The notes beneath the pieces were generated by a model, which was not told the DNA's origin, did no database searches, and was given only the letters and a program-made list of their open reading frames with translations. A program made the translations under genes and the position numbers. A stretch of 64,000 nt of DNA, from assembly GCF_013280595.1 (NCBI RefSeq), contig NZ_JAAATY010000026.1, positions 1-64,000 on the forward strand, given 5' to 3'. The DNA comes from Kibdelosporangium persicum (GTDB taxonomy: Bacteria; Actinomycetota; Actinomycetes; Mycobacteriales; Pseudonocardiaceae). Within the stretch, counting starts at the first letter, position 1, and every line of letters begins with the position of its first letter. Shown here in pieces: positions 17,481-26,096 of this stretch.

Positions 17481-18336
17481 ACTCCCCGAGGTCGAAGTGG
17501 TCCGCCGCGGTCTCGCGGACCACGCCGCGGGCCGGGTGATCACCAAAGCCGAGGTCATGCACCCGCGCGCGGTGCGCAGGCACGTGCCCGGCGCGCGGGA
17601 TTTCGAAGCCCGTCTGGCCGGGCAGCGCATCGACGCGGCCCGGCGACGTGGCAAGTACCTCTGGGTCGAGCTGTCCGGCGGTGACGCGATGATCGCGCAC
17701 CTGGGCATGAGCGGGCAGATGCTCGTGCGGCCGGTCGGCGCCCCGGACGAGAAACACTTACGGGTCCGTCTCAGCTTCGACGACGACGGCCCGGAACTGC
17801 GGTTCGTCGACCAGCGCACCTTCGGTGGCCTGGCTTTGTCCGATGTGGTCGAGGTGGACGGCGACCGGCTGCCGTCCCCGGTGGCCCACATCGCCCGTGA
17901 CCCGATGGACCCGGCCTTCGACCAGGCCGCGGTCGTGCAGGCCATGCGCCGCAAGCACACCGACGTCAAACGCGCCCTGCTCGACCAGACTTTGGTGTCC
18001 GGTATCGGCAACATCTACGCCGACGAGGCCCTCTGGCGCGTCAAACTGCACTGGGCCCGCCCGACGGATCGGCTGACCGCGCCGAAGACCGCCGCGCTCC
18101 TGGACGCGGCGGCCGAGGTGATGAACGAGGCGCTGGCCGTCGGCGGGACGTCGTTCGACGCGTTGTACGTCAACATCAACGGTCAGTCCGGGTACTTCGA
18201 CCGGTCGTTGAACGTCTATGGCCAGGAAGGCAAGCCGTGCGCCCGATGCGGTCGGCCGATCCGCCGTGAGGCGTTCATGAACCGCTCGTCGTTCTCGTGC
18301 CCCAGGTGCCAGCCCCGCCCGGCCTCGGCGTCCTGA
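17473..18336 (+). CDS. mutM: Formamidopyrimidine-DNA glycosylase
   Basis: MutM (Fpg) removes 8-oxoguanine and formamidopyrimidines from DNA and nicks the abasic site. The 287-residue protein begins at GTG 17473 with PELPEVEVV, so after Met removal Pro2 and Glu3 form the active site. Other signatures are [10 protein letters not shown] (catalytic Lys), the H2TH region ([20 protein letters not shown]) and a C-terminal zinc finger ([13 protein letters not shown], then CPRC). It overlaps rnc by eight bases. The housekeeping block stops here: the canonical next gene, acyP, lies 14 kb further on. Confidence 0.97.
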   Translation: MPELPEVEVVRRGLADHAAGRVITKAEVMHPRAVRRHVPGARDFEARLAGQRIDAARRRGKYLWVELSGGDAMIAHLGMSGQMLVRPVGAPDEKHLRVRLSFDDDGPELRFVDQRTFGGLALSDVVEVDGDRLPSPVAHIARDPMDPAFDQAAVVQAMRRKHTDVKRALLDQTLVSGIGNIYADEALWRVKLHWARPTDRLTAPKTAALLDAAAEVMNEALAVGGTSFDALYVNINGQSGYFDRSLNVYGQEGKPCARCGRPIRREAFMNRSSFSCPRCQPRPASAS

Positions 18337-18377
18337 CTCTCCACGTACTCCGGTCCTGTGTGGACGGACATGGGCTA

Positions 18378-18539
18378 GGTCGTGTTTCGAATGTCCCGGT
18401 CGATGAGAGTCGGGATCGGGGCGGTTCCTGGCGTCGCCGCGGGATCGCCGCGAATACTGGTTGTCTTTGGGCGGTCCCCCGGTGGCGTCAGGGGCCGCAT
18501 CCGGCCCGGCTATCGCGATCGGGCATTTGAAACACGGCC
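18378..18539. mobile_element. MITE-like element, copy 1
   Basis: A 162-bp non-coding element with imperfect terminal inverted repeats: the left end reads GGTCGTGTTTCGAATG and the complement of the right end reads GGCCGTGTTTCAAATG. It is bounded by TA within CTAG on each side (18375-18378 and 18539-18542), consistent with a TA target duplication. By eye it differs at one base from the reverse complement of 41141-41302. No transposase is encoded, so it would need one in trans; TA targets occur in IS630-type and IS427-group IS5 elements. Its right edge supplies the stop codon of the neighbouring minus-strand regulator. Confidence 0.85.
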
Positions 18540-19447
18540 TAGCGCAGCGCTCGGCGTTGTGCCGCGCTCAGGCGATCCGGCCTCGGGGCGACCGTGTACG
18601 TCTCGGGCGCGATCGCCTGTAGCGCCAAGGGATCGGCGAGTGCCGGTTTCGCCCTGATCGCGTCGACGGCCGCGACGACCCGGTCCCGCGGCCAGTCGAG
18701 CGCGGTGGCCATCGTGTCCGGTGTCAGTGGTCGACCGGCGTGCACCAGGGCGGCCACGACGGTCAACGCGTCGTACACGACGGCCTCCGCGAGCGGGCTG
18801 TCGTTCATCTGCTCGCTCAGGCGGCCGAAGAACTGTCCCATCTGCTCGAGCCGGACACCCGCCGGCGTGGTCGCGCCGAAGATCTCCATGCCGGTCTGTG
18901 CGGCGGCGGCGATCTGTCCGTGTGCCCCGGTGTCCGCCCGCCATGCCCGGCGCCAGATGTCGTCGTCGATCAGGTAGCGCTCGCGGCGTCCGGTCGAAGC
19001 CGGTTGGCGCACGACCAGTTCCATGGCTTCCAGATAGCTGATGGACTTGGATACCGAGGCCGGGCTCACCCGCAACGCTTCGACCAGGTCGGCTGACGTC
19101 AGGCCGTCGGCGTCCGCGGTGAGCAGGCAGGTGAAGACCCGGGCGGTCATCCTGGGCATGCCGGTCGCGATCAGCAGGGGCGCGAACTCGTCCACGAAGG
19201 CCCTGGCGGCATCGTTCGGCGTCGGTTCGGCCCGAGGGGGCCGCTTGCGTCGCCGGGCACGGTCGCCGGCGGCCTGTTGCGCCTGGTCGGCCACGTAGTC
19301 GCCGTGTGTGCCGTTGCGTGCCACCTCGCGGCTGATCGTGGACGTCGGCCTGCCCAGGCGCCGGGCGATCTCGGCGTATCCAAGACCCTCGGTCAGCCAT
19401 TCGGCGATCCGGCCTCGGTCCTCGGTGGTCAGCCTGGGGCCTGGCAC
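18539..19447 (-). CDS. Two-domain HTH regulator (IS30-like HTH plus MarR/GbsR-like domain)
   Basis: A 302-residue probable transcription regulator. Residues 1-45 form a helix-turn-helix of the HTH_38/IS30 type (RRLGRPTSTISREVARNGTH). After a basic linker, residues about 80-200 resemble a GbsR/MarR winged helix (FVDEFAPLLIATGMPRMTAR, SADLVEALRVSPASVSKS). The C-terminal 100 residues look helical and may be for dimerisation or ligand binding. It is divergent from a small protein and a serine hydrolase, which it probably regulates. Its TAG stop (18541-18539) lies at the edge of MITE copy 1, so the insertion may have shortened or altered the C-terminus. Confidence 0.75.
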   Translation of the reverse strand: MPGPRLTTEDRGRIAEWLTEGLGYAEIARRLGRPTSTISREVARNGTHGDYVADQAQQAAGDRARRRKRPPRAEPTPNDAARAFVDEFAPLLIATGMPRMTARVFTCLLTADADGLTSADLVEALRVSPASVSKSISYLEAMELVVRQPASTGRRERYLIDDDIWRRAWRADTGAHGQIAAAAQTGMEIFGATTPAGVRLEQMGQFFGRLSEQMNDSPLAEAVVYDALTVVAALVHAGRPLTPDTMATALDWPRDRVVAAVDAIRAKPALADPLALQAIAPETYTVAPRPDRLSAAQRRALR

Positions 19448-19477
19448 CGTCGCACCTCCTTGCGTTCACGAGCAGTA

Positions 19478-19530
19478 CATTGCAACGGCTCTGCTGTCAT
19501 AGTTGCATTCCCGGCAAGCCTGTTGCAATG
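19478..19530. promoter_or_regulatory. Candidate operator in divergent promoter region
   Basis: The gap between the divergent genes at 19447 and 19626 contains the exact inverted pair CATTGCAAC (19478-19486) and GTTGCAATG (19522-19530), plus a further partial half-site GTTGCATT (19502-19509) and CGCAACAT near 19581. Repeated GTTGCA half-sites in both orientations are what a dimeric autoregulator would leave. Binding by the adjacent regulator is inference. Confidence 0.45.
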
Positions 19531-19625
19531 ATTTGGGCTCTACCAGCCATTTTATCGCCCGAATCGTTGACGTCGGTTGAAACGCAACATAGCTTTTCCG
19601 CATCCGGAAAGCGAAAGGGATCATC

Positions 19626-19883
19626 ATGCACGTGCTGGTCGTGTCGACCGTCTCCGACAACACCAAGTTCTGGAACGGCCTGAAGAAGGCGCATGCCAGG
19701 CTGCCCAAGGGCGCCGGGTGGAAGTTCGCTGTCGCGAGCACCGACGGGACGAAGGCGGTGAACGTCATCGTCCACGACTCGGTCGACGAAGTCCGGGACT
19801 TCTTCGAAGCGCACGCCGGCGCCCATGCCACCACCGAGTACTTCGAAGCGGACGCGGCGAACGCGGTGGGCCTTCCGCGATGA
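19626..19883 (+). CDS. Small uncharacterised protein
   Basis: An 85-residue soluble protein I do not recognise with confidence. It alternates strands and helices in a way that suggests a small alpha-beta (ferredoxin-like) fold: a first strand MHVLVVSTV, a helix (KFWNGLKKAHARL), a strand pair (WKFAVASTDG, KAVNVIVHD) and a helix (SVDEVRDFFEAHA). No signal peptide, cysteines or catalytic motif are evident. Its stop overlaps the start of the serine hydrolase in an ATGA, so they form one translationally coupled operon, divergent from the regulator at 18539-19447. Confidence 0.7.
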   Translation: MHVLVVSTVSDNTKFWNGLKKAHARLPKGAGWKFAVASTDGTKAVNVIVHDSVDEVRDFFEAHAGAHATTEYFEADAANAVGLPR

Positions 19884-21253
19884 CGATCGACGTACCGCGG
19901 ATGCGTGGCCGGGTCGCCGATCTCCTTGCCGAGTACGGGATTCCGAGCGCCGCGATCGGTGTGCTGCACGACGGCGAGGTGACTGAGTTCGCCGTCGGCG
20001 TGCGGAACGTGGAAACGCGGGAACCCGCCACGACGGACACCGTCTACCAGTGCGGCTCCATGACGAAGACGTGGACCGCGTTGGCGTTCATGCAACTCGT
20101 CGACGAGGGCGTGGTCGGCCTCGACGAACCAGTGCGGGCCTACCTGCCCGGGTTCGCGGTGGCCGATCCCCGGGCAAGCGCCGAAGTCACCCCTCGGCAC
20201 CTGCTGAACCACACCAGCGGGATCGAGGAGGCCTACGGTGATCCCGGCGAGGACGACGACGTCTACGAGCGCATGATCGAGAACATCGCGGACGCACCCC
20301 AGGTCTTCCCACTGGGCCGGACGCACGGGTACAGCGCGGCGCTGGGGTACGCGATTCTCGCGCGAATCCTGGAAGTGCACAACCGCAAGCGCTGGGACGG
20401 TGTCATGCGGGACCGTCTCTTCGAACCCATGGGCCTCACCGACACCAATAGCTGGTGGGAACAGGTCGATGAGACGCGCGCCGCGACCGGACACCTGATC
20501 CGCTCGCTGGACGAGGGCCCGATCGTCACGCCGATCGACTTCTTGCCGCGCGCGTTCGGTCCGGGCGGCAACATCACGTCGACAACCCGCGACGTGCTGG
20601 CTCTGGCACACGTACTGCTCAACGAAGGCGTTGCGCCGAACGGGAAACGAATCCTGTCGGCGGAGGGTATCCGGGAGATGATGCGTTCGCGCGTGCCCGT
20701 GCCAGATCCGTACATGTTCGGGCCGGAATGGGCACTGGGCCTCATCGTGTGTGACTGGCACGGTGAAACCGTCTACGCGACCGACGGCAGCACGATCGGT
20801 CAGAACGCCCGGCTGCGGCTGCTGCCGGACTCGAACACGGCCGTCACCATGCTGACCAACGGCGGACCGCGGGAACGCTTCTACCGTGAGGTGTTCAACG
20901 AGATCCTCGCCGACCTGGGCGCGGCCACCATCCCGGACCTGCCCGTGCCGGACGCGACACTTGATCTCGACCTGGCCAGGTACGAAGGCGTTTATGAGCG
21001 CCCCGGCGCGCGGCACGAGGTGTCGGTCGCCAATGGACGGTTGTCGCTGACCTTGGTACTCGATCCGATGCAGGCGGAGTTCATGCGGAAACCCGACCGC
21101 GTCGAATACGAGCTGCTTCCGGTGAGTGCGACGCACTTCCTGATGCCGCCGACCGATCCGCTCGAGGACACCCAGACGGTCGCGATCTACGACTTCACCG
21201 ACGGCGCGGCCAAGTACCTGCACACCAACTGCCGGGTGCACCCGCGCGTCTAA
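19880..21253 (+). CDS. Serine hydrolase, beta-lactamase/D,D-peptidase family
   Basis: A 457-residue penicillin-recognising-fold serine hydrolase (class C beta-lactamase family). The nucleophile motif is CGSMTKTW (SxxK) near residue 57, followed by LLNHTSGIEEAYGD, a Tyr-containing motif HGYSAALGY, and an HxG-like region late in the domain. A C-terminal domain from about residue 350 (LARYEGVYERPGARHEVSV) looks like the lipocalin-like DUF3471 found in esterase-type members. There is no signal peptide, so a cytoplasmic esterase or peptidase is likelier than a resistance beta-lactamase. ATG 19880 overlaps the preceding stop. Confidence 0.85.
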   Translation: MTIDVPRMRGRVADLLAEYGIPSAAIGVLHDGEVTEFAVGVRNVETREPATTDTVYQCGSMTKTWTALAFMQLVDEGVVGLDEPVRAYLPGFAVADPRASAEVTPRHLLNHTSGIEEAYGDPGEDDDVYERMIENIADAPQVFPLGRTHGYSAALGYAILARILEVHNRKRWDGVMRDRLFEPMGLTDTNSWWEQVDETRAATGHLIRSLDEGPIVTPIDFLPRAFGPGGNITSTTRDVLALAHVLLNEGVAPNGKRILSAEGIREMMRSRVPVPDPYMFGPEWALGLIVCDWHGETVYATDGSTIGQNARLRLLPDSNTAVTMLTNGGPRERFYREVFNEILADLGAATIPDLPVPDATLDLDLARYEGVYERPGARHEVSVANGRLSLTLVLDPMQAEFMRKPDRVEYELLPVSATHFLMPPTDPLEDTQTVAIYDFTDGAAKYLHTNCRVHPRV

Positions 21254-21591
21254 TGCCGTATCAGGTGGTCCAGGCACTCCACGATCCGATCGGCCACCGC
21301 GAAGCCCGGCTTGCAGGACTGACCTGTGCGCGGGTATCCGTCTTCGTGCCGGAGCCTCCGGGCGGGGAAGAAAAGATGTCTCGGGTCGTGGGGTGCCTCC
21401 CGTGCGCGAAGCGCGGCCGCTTGGGTATCTGTCCCTCCGAAAGGCCGGGGGTCTCAGGATCGCGTAAATGCGGTGGTCCCGCGCATAAAGAGGCCATCAG
21501 GTGATTCCCGGTCGGGCGGTTCGGGCATGCACGCTCGTCACAGGCGGGCCGCCGGCGGGGCGGCCCTGTCGTTCGAGATGGGAGCGCGCAC
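21254..21591. other. kdp upstream region with possible gene remnant
   Basis: This 338-bp gap precedes the kdp operon and must hold its promoter. No intact gene is visible. On the minus strand an open stretch ending with a TAG at 21254-21252 reads GYPRTGQSCKPGFAVADR and continues IVECLDHLIRH, with mostly G/C third positions. It lacks a start codon and is closed upstream by a stop at 21456-21454, so at most it is a decayed gene end. A relatively AT-rich patch at about 21460-21490 (GCGTAAATGC and GCGCATAAAG) is the best place for a promoter or KdpE site. I could not match a c-di-AMP riboswitch here. Confidence 0.35.
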
Positions 21592-21675
21592 ATGGCCGAC
21601 CTGGCCTACGCGGTGCTGCTGATCGGGGTTTTCGCTGTGCTCGCGTTGATCCTGCGGGGACTGGAGCGCTTGTGA
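21592..21675 (+). CDS. 27-residue membrane microprotein in the kdp operon
   Basis: A short ORF starting at ATG 21592 encodes MADLAYAVLLIGVFAVLALI and then LRGLERL: a single transmembrane helix with a basic, short C-terminal tail. A purine-rich GATGGGAG stretch lies about 10 bases upstream. Its TGA stop (21673-21675) overlaps the kdpF GTG start (21672) in GTGA, so the two are translationally coupled. KdpF itself is a small one-helix lipid-like stabiliser of KdpFABC; this ORF has similar size and topology but a different sequence. It may be a second accessory subunit or a leader peptide. Confidence 0.65.
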   Translation: MADLAYAVLLIGVFAVLALILRGLERL

Positions 21676-21773
21676 GCGGGACGTCCGATCTGGCCGGCAT
21701 CGTCGCGGGTGTGCTGGCCCTTGCCTTACTTGTCTACCTGTTCGTCGCGTTGATCCGACCGGAGAAGTTCTGA
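21672..21773 (+). CDS. kdpF: KdpF, small subunit of the potassium-transporting ATPase
   Basis: A 33-residue single-span membrane peptide starting at GTG 21672. The C-terminal part LLVYLFVALIRPEKF is the KdpF signature (transmembrane helix followed by RPE(K/R)F). KdpF packs against KdpA and stabilises the KdpFABC complex. It overlaps the upstream 27-residue ORF by four bases and the kdpA ATG by one base (TGATG). Confidence 0.9.
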   Translation: MSGTSDLAGIVAGVLALALLVYLFVALIRPEKF

Positions 21774-23431
21774 TGTCGCCGACTTGGGCCGGCCTGGCAC
21801 AGGTCGGCCTGCTTCTGCTTGCCCTGGCAGTGGTCTACAAGCCGTTGGGCGACTACATGGCCAGGGTTTTCACGTCCGCCAGGCACTTACGGCTCGAGAA
21901 GGCCGTCTACCGGGTCGGGCGCGTCGACCCCGATTCGGAGCAGCACTGGAAGACCTACGCCGCCAGCGTGCTCGCCTTCTCGTTCGTCTCGGTCGTGCTG
22001 CTCTATCTCATCCAACGGCTGCAACACCTGTTGCCGTTCGACTTCGGGCGTACGGCCAGTCCGGGCGTCGCGTTCAACACGGCGATCAGCTTCGTCACCA
22101 ACACGAACTGGCAGTCGTACGTTCCCGAGACCACGATGGGCCACGCCGTCCAGATGCTCGGCCTGACCGTGCAGAACTTCGTGTCGGCGGCGGTGGGGCT
22201 GGCGGTCGCGATGGCGCTGGTACGGGGGTTCGTCCGGGCGAAGACCGATCGGCTCGGCAACTTCTGGGTGGACCTGACCCGGGGCACGGTGCGGGTTCTG
22301 CTGCCGTTGGCCTTCGTCTTCGCGATCGTCCTGATCGCGCTGGGGGTCGTGCAGAGTCTCAAGTCCGGTGTGGACGTGACCAATCCGGACGGCAGTGTGA
22401 GCCGGATCGCCCTGGCGCCCGCCGCTTCCCAAGAGGCCATCAAGGAACTGGGCACGAACGGCGGCGGCATCTTCAACGCCAACTCCGCGCATCCGTTCGA
22501 GAACCCCAGTTCCTGGACGAACCTGATCGAGATCTTCCTGCTGACGGTCATCCCGGTCTGTCTCACGCGCACGTTCGGTGTGCTGGTCGGCAACAAGCGG
22601 CAGGGCACGGTCCTGCTCACGGTGATGGGCGTGCTCTGGGGCGGGATGCTCACGGTCATCTGGTGGGCCGAGTCGCACCCGAACGGCCCGCTCGCGCTGC
22701 TGGCGGGCGGTGCCATGGAGGGCAAGGAAGTCCGGTTCGGCATCGCCGGTTCGGCGTTGTTCGCCAACGCGACCACGTCCACGTCGACCGGCGCGGTCAA
22801 CTCGATGCACGACAGCTTCAGCGGCCTGGGCGGCGGCGGGACGTTGCTGAACATGATGTTCGGCGAGCTCAGCCCCGGCGGCGTCGGCAGCGGCCTCTAC
22901 AGCATGCTGGTGGTGGCGATCATCGCGATGTTCCTCGCGGGCCTGATGGTCGGCCGGACGCCCGAATACCTGGGCAAGAAACTCGGCAAGCGTGAGGTCA
23001 CGTGCGCCGCCGTCGCGATCCTGGCGATGCCCACGGTCCTCCTGCTCGGCACAGGCGCGGCGTTGCTGATGCCGGACACCGCGGGCGCGTTGAACAACCC
23101 TGGCGCGCACGGGTTCTCCGAGGTGCTTTACGCGTACACCTCAGCGAGTAACAACAACGGCAGCGCGTTCGCGGGCATCACCGTGACCAACGACTGGTTC
23201 CAGTCCACGCTCGGCCTGTGCATGGCGTTCGGCCGGTTCGTGCCGATCACCGCCGTGCTGTGCCTGGCGGGTTCGCTTGCCGTGCAACGGAAAGTGCCCG
23301 AGACCGCGGGGACACTGCCGACCACCGGTCCGCTGTTCGCCACCATGCTCGTCGGCACGGTCGTGCTGGTCGCGGCGTTGACCTTCATCCCGGCCCTCGC
23401 TCTGGGCCCGATCGCAGAGGCACTGGCATGA
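21773..23431 (+). CDS. kdpA: Potassium-transporting ATPase subunit KdpA
   Basis: KdpA is the potassium-selective, channel-like subunit of the high-affinity KdpFABC pump in the cell membrane. The 552-residue, ten-helix protein contains the four selectivity-filter regions: [53 protein letters not shown] and [12 protein letters not shown]. The length is standard. It lies in the gapless kdpFABC-DE operon, with its stop overlapping the kdpB start. Confidence 0.98.
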   Translation: MSPTWAGLAQVGLLLLALAVVYKPLGDYMARVFTSARHLRLEKAVYRVGRVDPDSEQHWKTYAASVLAFSFVSVVLLYLIQRLQHLLPFDFGRTASPGVAFNTAISFVTNTNWQSYVPETTMGHAVQMLGLTVQNFVSAAVGLAVAMALVRGFVRAKTDRLGNFWVDLTRGTVRVLLPLAFVFAIVLIALGVVQSLKSGVDVTNPDGSVSRIALAPAASQEAIKELGTNGGGIFNANSAHPFENPSSWTNLIEIFLLTVIPVCLTRTFGVLVGNKRQGTVLLTVMGVLWGGMLTVIWWAESHPNGPLALLAGGAMEGKEVRFGIAGSALFANATTSTSTGAVNSMHDSFSGLGGGGTLLNMMFGELSPGGVGSGLYSMLVVAIIAMFLAGLMVGRTPEYLGKKLGKREVTCAAVAILAMPTVLLLGTGAALLMPDTAGALNNPGAHGFSEVLYAYTSASNNNGSAFAGITVTNDWFQSTLGLCMAFGRFVPITAVLCLAGSLAVQRKVPETAGTLPTTGPLFATMLVGTVVLVAALTFIPALALGPIAEALA

Positions 23432-25497
23432 CCACGACCGTCACGCGCACCCCGGAGGAGGAGACCCGGCGCCACGTCGAGCACGCGGGCCGGGTGGGTG
23501 CCGGGGTCTTCAGTCCCGGACAACTCGTCTCCAGCCTCCCTGGCGCCTTACGCAAGCTCGGCCCGCGCCACCAGGCCCGCAACCCGGTCATGTTCGTGGT
23601 GTGGGTGGGTTCCCTGCTCGCCACGGTGCTGGCGATCGGCGACCCCGGTGTGTTCAGCATCGGCACCGCGCTGTGGCTGTGGTTCACGGTCCTGTTCGCC
23701 AGCCTGGCCGAGGCCGTGGCCGAAGGCCGGGGCAAGGCGCAGGCCGAAACCCTCCGGCGTACCAAGAAGGACACCGTCGCCCGCCGGTTGCGCGCAGACG
23801 GCAGCCAGGAGCGTGTGCCGGGCGCTGACCTGCGGATCGGTGACCTGGTCGTCGTCGAGGCCGGTGACGTCATCCCGGGGGACGGCGATGTCGTCGAAGG
23901 CATCGCCACCGTGGACGAATCGGCCATCACGGGCGAGTCGGCGCCGGTGATCCGGGAGTCCGGCGGCGACCGGTCCGCGGTCACGGGCGGCACCACGGTG
24001 TTGTCCGACCGGATCGTCGTGAAGATCTCGGCCAGGCCGGGCGAGTCCTTCGTGGACCGGATGATCGCGCTGGTCGAAGGCGCACAACGGCAGAAGACGC
24101 CGAACGAGATCGCACTGACCATCCTGCTGTCCACGTTGACGATCATCTTCCTGCTCGCGGTCGTCGCCCTGCAGCCGATGGCCGCGTTCGCCGGGTCCCG
24201 CCAGTCGGTGATCGTGCTGACCGCGTTGCTGGTCTGCCTGATCCCGACCACGATCGGCGCCCTGCTCTCGGCGATCGGCATCGCGGGCATGGACCGGCTG
24301 GTGCAGCGCAACGTCCTGGCGACGTCGGGCCGTGCGGTCGAGGCCGCCGGTGACGTGAGCACGTTGCTGCTGGACAAGACCGGGACGATCACCTTCGGCA
24401 ACCGCCGGGCGACCGAACTGATCCCGGTTGGACAGTCCACAGTGCAGGACCTCGCCCGGGCCGCTCGGCTGTCCAGCCTGGCCGACGGCACACCGGAAGG
24501 CCGCAGCATCGTGGAACTCTGCGCCACCGAACACGGCCTGCCCGCGTCGCCGAGCGAGCACGAGAGGGGCGGCGAGTTCGTCGAGTTCTCCGCCCAGACC
24601 CGGATGTCCGGTGTCGACCTCGACGGCACTTCGGTCCGCAAGGGCGCGGCGAGCGCGGTCACGGCCTGGGCCGGCCAGGACGTCCTGCCCGAGGTCGACG
24701 AGATCGTCGAAAGGATCAGCTCGGAAGGCGGAACGCCGCTGGTCGTCGCCGAGGGCACGGTGATCCGGGGCGTGGTCCGGCTTTCGGACGTGGTCAAACC
24801 CGGGATGCGGGAACGGTTCGGCGAACTGCGCGCGATGGGCATCAGGACGGTCATGATCACCGGCGACAACCCGTTGACCGCCAAGGCGATCGCCGGACAG
24901 GCCGGTGTGGACGACTTCCTCGCCGAGGCCAAGCCGGAAGACAAGATGGCGCTCATCAAGAAGGAGCAGGAGGGCGGACGGCTCGTCGCGATGACCGGCG
25001 ACGGCACCAACGACGCCCCGGCGCTCGCCCAGGCCGACGTCGGCGTGGCGATGAACACCGGCACCATGGCCGCCAAGGAAGCGGGCAACATGGTCGACCT
25101 GGACTCCAACCCGACCAAGCTGATCGAGATCGTCGAGATCGGCAAGCAGTTGCTGATCACGCGGGGCGCGCTGACCACGTTCTCGATCGCCAACGACCTG
25201 GCCAAGTACTTCGCGATCCTGCCCGCCATGTTCGCCGGGATCCACCCGCAGCTCGGCAGGCTCGACATCATGGCACTGCACTCGCCGTCGAGCGCGATCC
25301 TGTCCGCGGTGATCTTCAACGCGCTGATCATCGTGGCACTGATCCCGTTGGCACTGCGGGGTGTGCGGTACCGCCCGGCCGACGCGCGTTCGCTGCTGCG
25401 CCGCAACCTGCTGATCTACGGCCTTGGCGGGATCGTCACGCCGTTCGTCGGCATCTGGCTGATCGACCTGTTGGTCCGACTGATTCCGGGAATGTGA
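23428..25497 (+). CDS. kdpB: Potassium-transporting ATPase ATP-binding subunit KdpB
   Basis: KdpB is the P-type ATPase subunit that drives potassium uptake through KdpA. The 689-residue protein carries the actuator TGES (AITGESAPV), the phosphorylation motif [12 protein letters not shown] with Asp316 as phosphoacceptor, and the hinge motif [20 protein letters not shown]. The usual KdpB motif is ITLGNR; Phe replaces Leu here, a mild change. Helix motifs with polar residues ([14 protein letters not shown]) match the intramembrane K+ path. ATG 23428 overlaps the kdpA stop by four bases. Confidence 0.98.
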   Translation: MTTTVTRTPEEETRRHVEHAGRVGAGVFSPGQLVSSLPGALRKLGPRHQARNPVMFVVWVGSLLATVLAIGDPGVFSIGTALWLWFTVLFASLAEAVAEGRGKAQAETLRRTKKDTVARRLRADGSQERVPGADLRIGDLVVVEAGDVIPGDGDVVEGIATVDESAITGESAPVIRESGGDRSAVTGGTTVLSDRIVVKISARPGESFVDRMIALVEGAQRQKTPNEIALTILLSTLTIIFLLAVVALQPMAAFAGSRQSVIVLTALLVCLIPTTIGALLSAIGIAGMDRLVQRNVLATSGRAVEAAGDVSTLLLDKTGTITFGNRRATELIPVGQSTVQDLARAARLSSLADGTPEGRSIVELCATEHGLPASPSEHERGGEFVEFSAQTRMSGVDLDGTSVRKGAASAVTAWAGQDVLPEVDEIVERISSEGGTPLVVAEGTVIRGVVRLSDVVKPGMRERFGELRAMGIRTVMITGDNPLTAKAIAGQAGVDDFLAEAKPEDKMALIKKEQEGGRLVAMTGDGTNDAPALAQADVGVAMNTGTMAAKEAGNMVDLDSNPTKLIEIVEIGKQLLITRGALTTFSIANDLAKYFAILPAMFAGIHPQLGRLDIMALHSPSSAILSAVIFNALIIVALIPLALRGVRYRPADARSLLRRNLLIYGLGGIVTPFVGIWLIDLLVRLIPGM

Positions 25498-26096
25498 CGA
25501 CGATGGTAAGGCAAGCATGGGCCGGGTTGCGGATTCTGATCGTCCTGACGACCCTCACCGGCGTCCTCTACCCGCTCGGTGTCTGGGCGGTGTCCCGGGT
25601 TCCGGGCCTGCACTCCACCGCCGAGGGCTCGATCATCAGCCAGAACGGCCGGAACGTCGGCTCGGGGCTGATCGGTGTCGATCCTGTCGCTCAGGACCCG
25701 GAGCACGACCCGTGGTTCCACACCAGGCCGTCCGCCCTGGCGCAGGACCCGCTCGGGCCGGCCGACCCGTCCAGCTCAGGAGGATCCAACAAGGGCGCGG
25801 CCAATGACGACTACGTCAAAGTCGTGCGGGAGCGCAAGGACGCGATCGCCAGGAGGGAGGGCGTGGACCCCGCGCGGGTTCCGGCCGACGCGGTGACGGC
25901 GTCCGCTTCGGGCCTGGACCCGCAGATCAGCCCGGCGTACGCGCATCTTCAGGCACCGCGCGTGGCCAGGGAGAACGGCCTGACGCCGGCCCAGGTCGAC
26001 CGCTTGATCAGCGAGAACACCAGCCAGGGGATCGGTGATCCGGGCGTGAATGTGCTCAAACTCAACCTGGCCGTACAGGCCATGAAGCGCGGGTGA
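25494..26096 (+). CDS. kdpC: Potassium-transporting ATPase subunit KdpC
   Basis: KdpC is the single-span subunit that stabilises the KdpFABC complex and assists ATP binding by KdpB. The 200-residue protein begins at GTG 25494, overlapping the kdpB stop, with one N-terminal transmembrane helix ([20 protein letters not shown]) and the family motifs [29 protein letters not shown] and [12 protein letters not shown]. Length and motifs are normal. Confidence 0.96.
   Translation: MTTMVRQAWAGLRILIVLTTLTGVLYPLGVWAVSRVPGLHSTAEGSIISQNGRNVGSGLIGVDPVAQDPEHDPWFHTRPSALAQDPLGPADPSSSGGSNKGAANDDYVKVVRERKDAIARREGVDPARVPADAVTASASGLDPQISPAYAHLQAPRVARENGLTPAQVDRLISENTSQGIGDPGVNVLKLNLAVQAMKRG

Noticed and set aside
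18382-18540. Short gene inside the MITE (translating FRMSRSMRVGIG...)
   Set aside because: The same frame occurs in both copies only because the DNA is repeated; no start context, no RBS and the frame runs into flanking DNA.
21254-21591. c-di-AMP (ydaO-type) riboswitch ahead of kdp
   Set aside because: The conserved GGGGAACC/GGGTGAAT core and the CCTCGCAGGC end could not be found in order.
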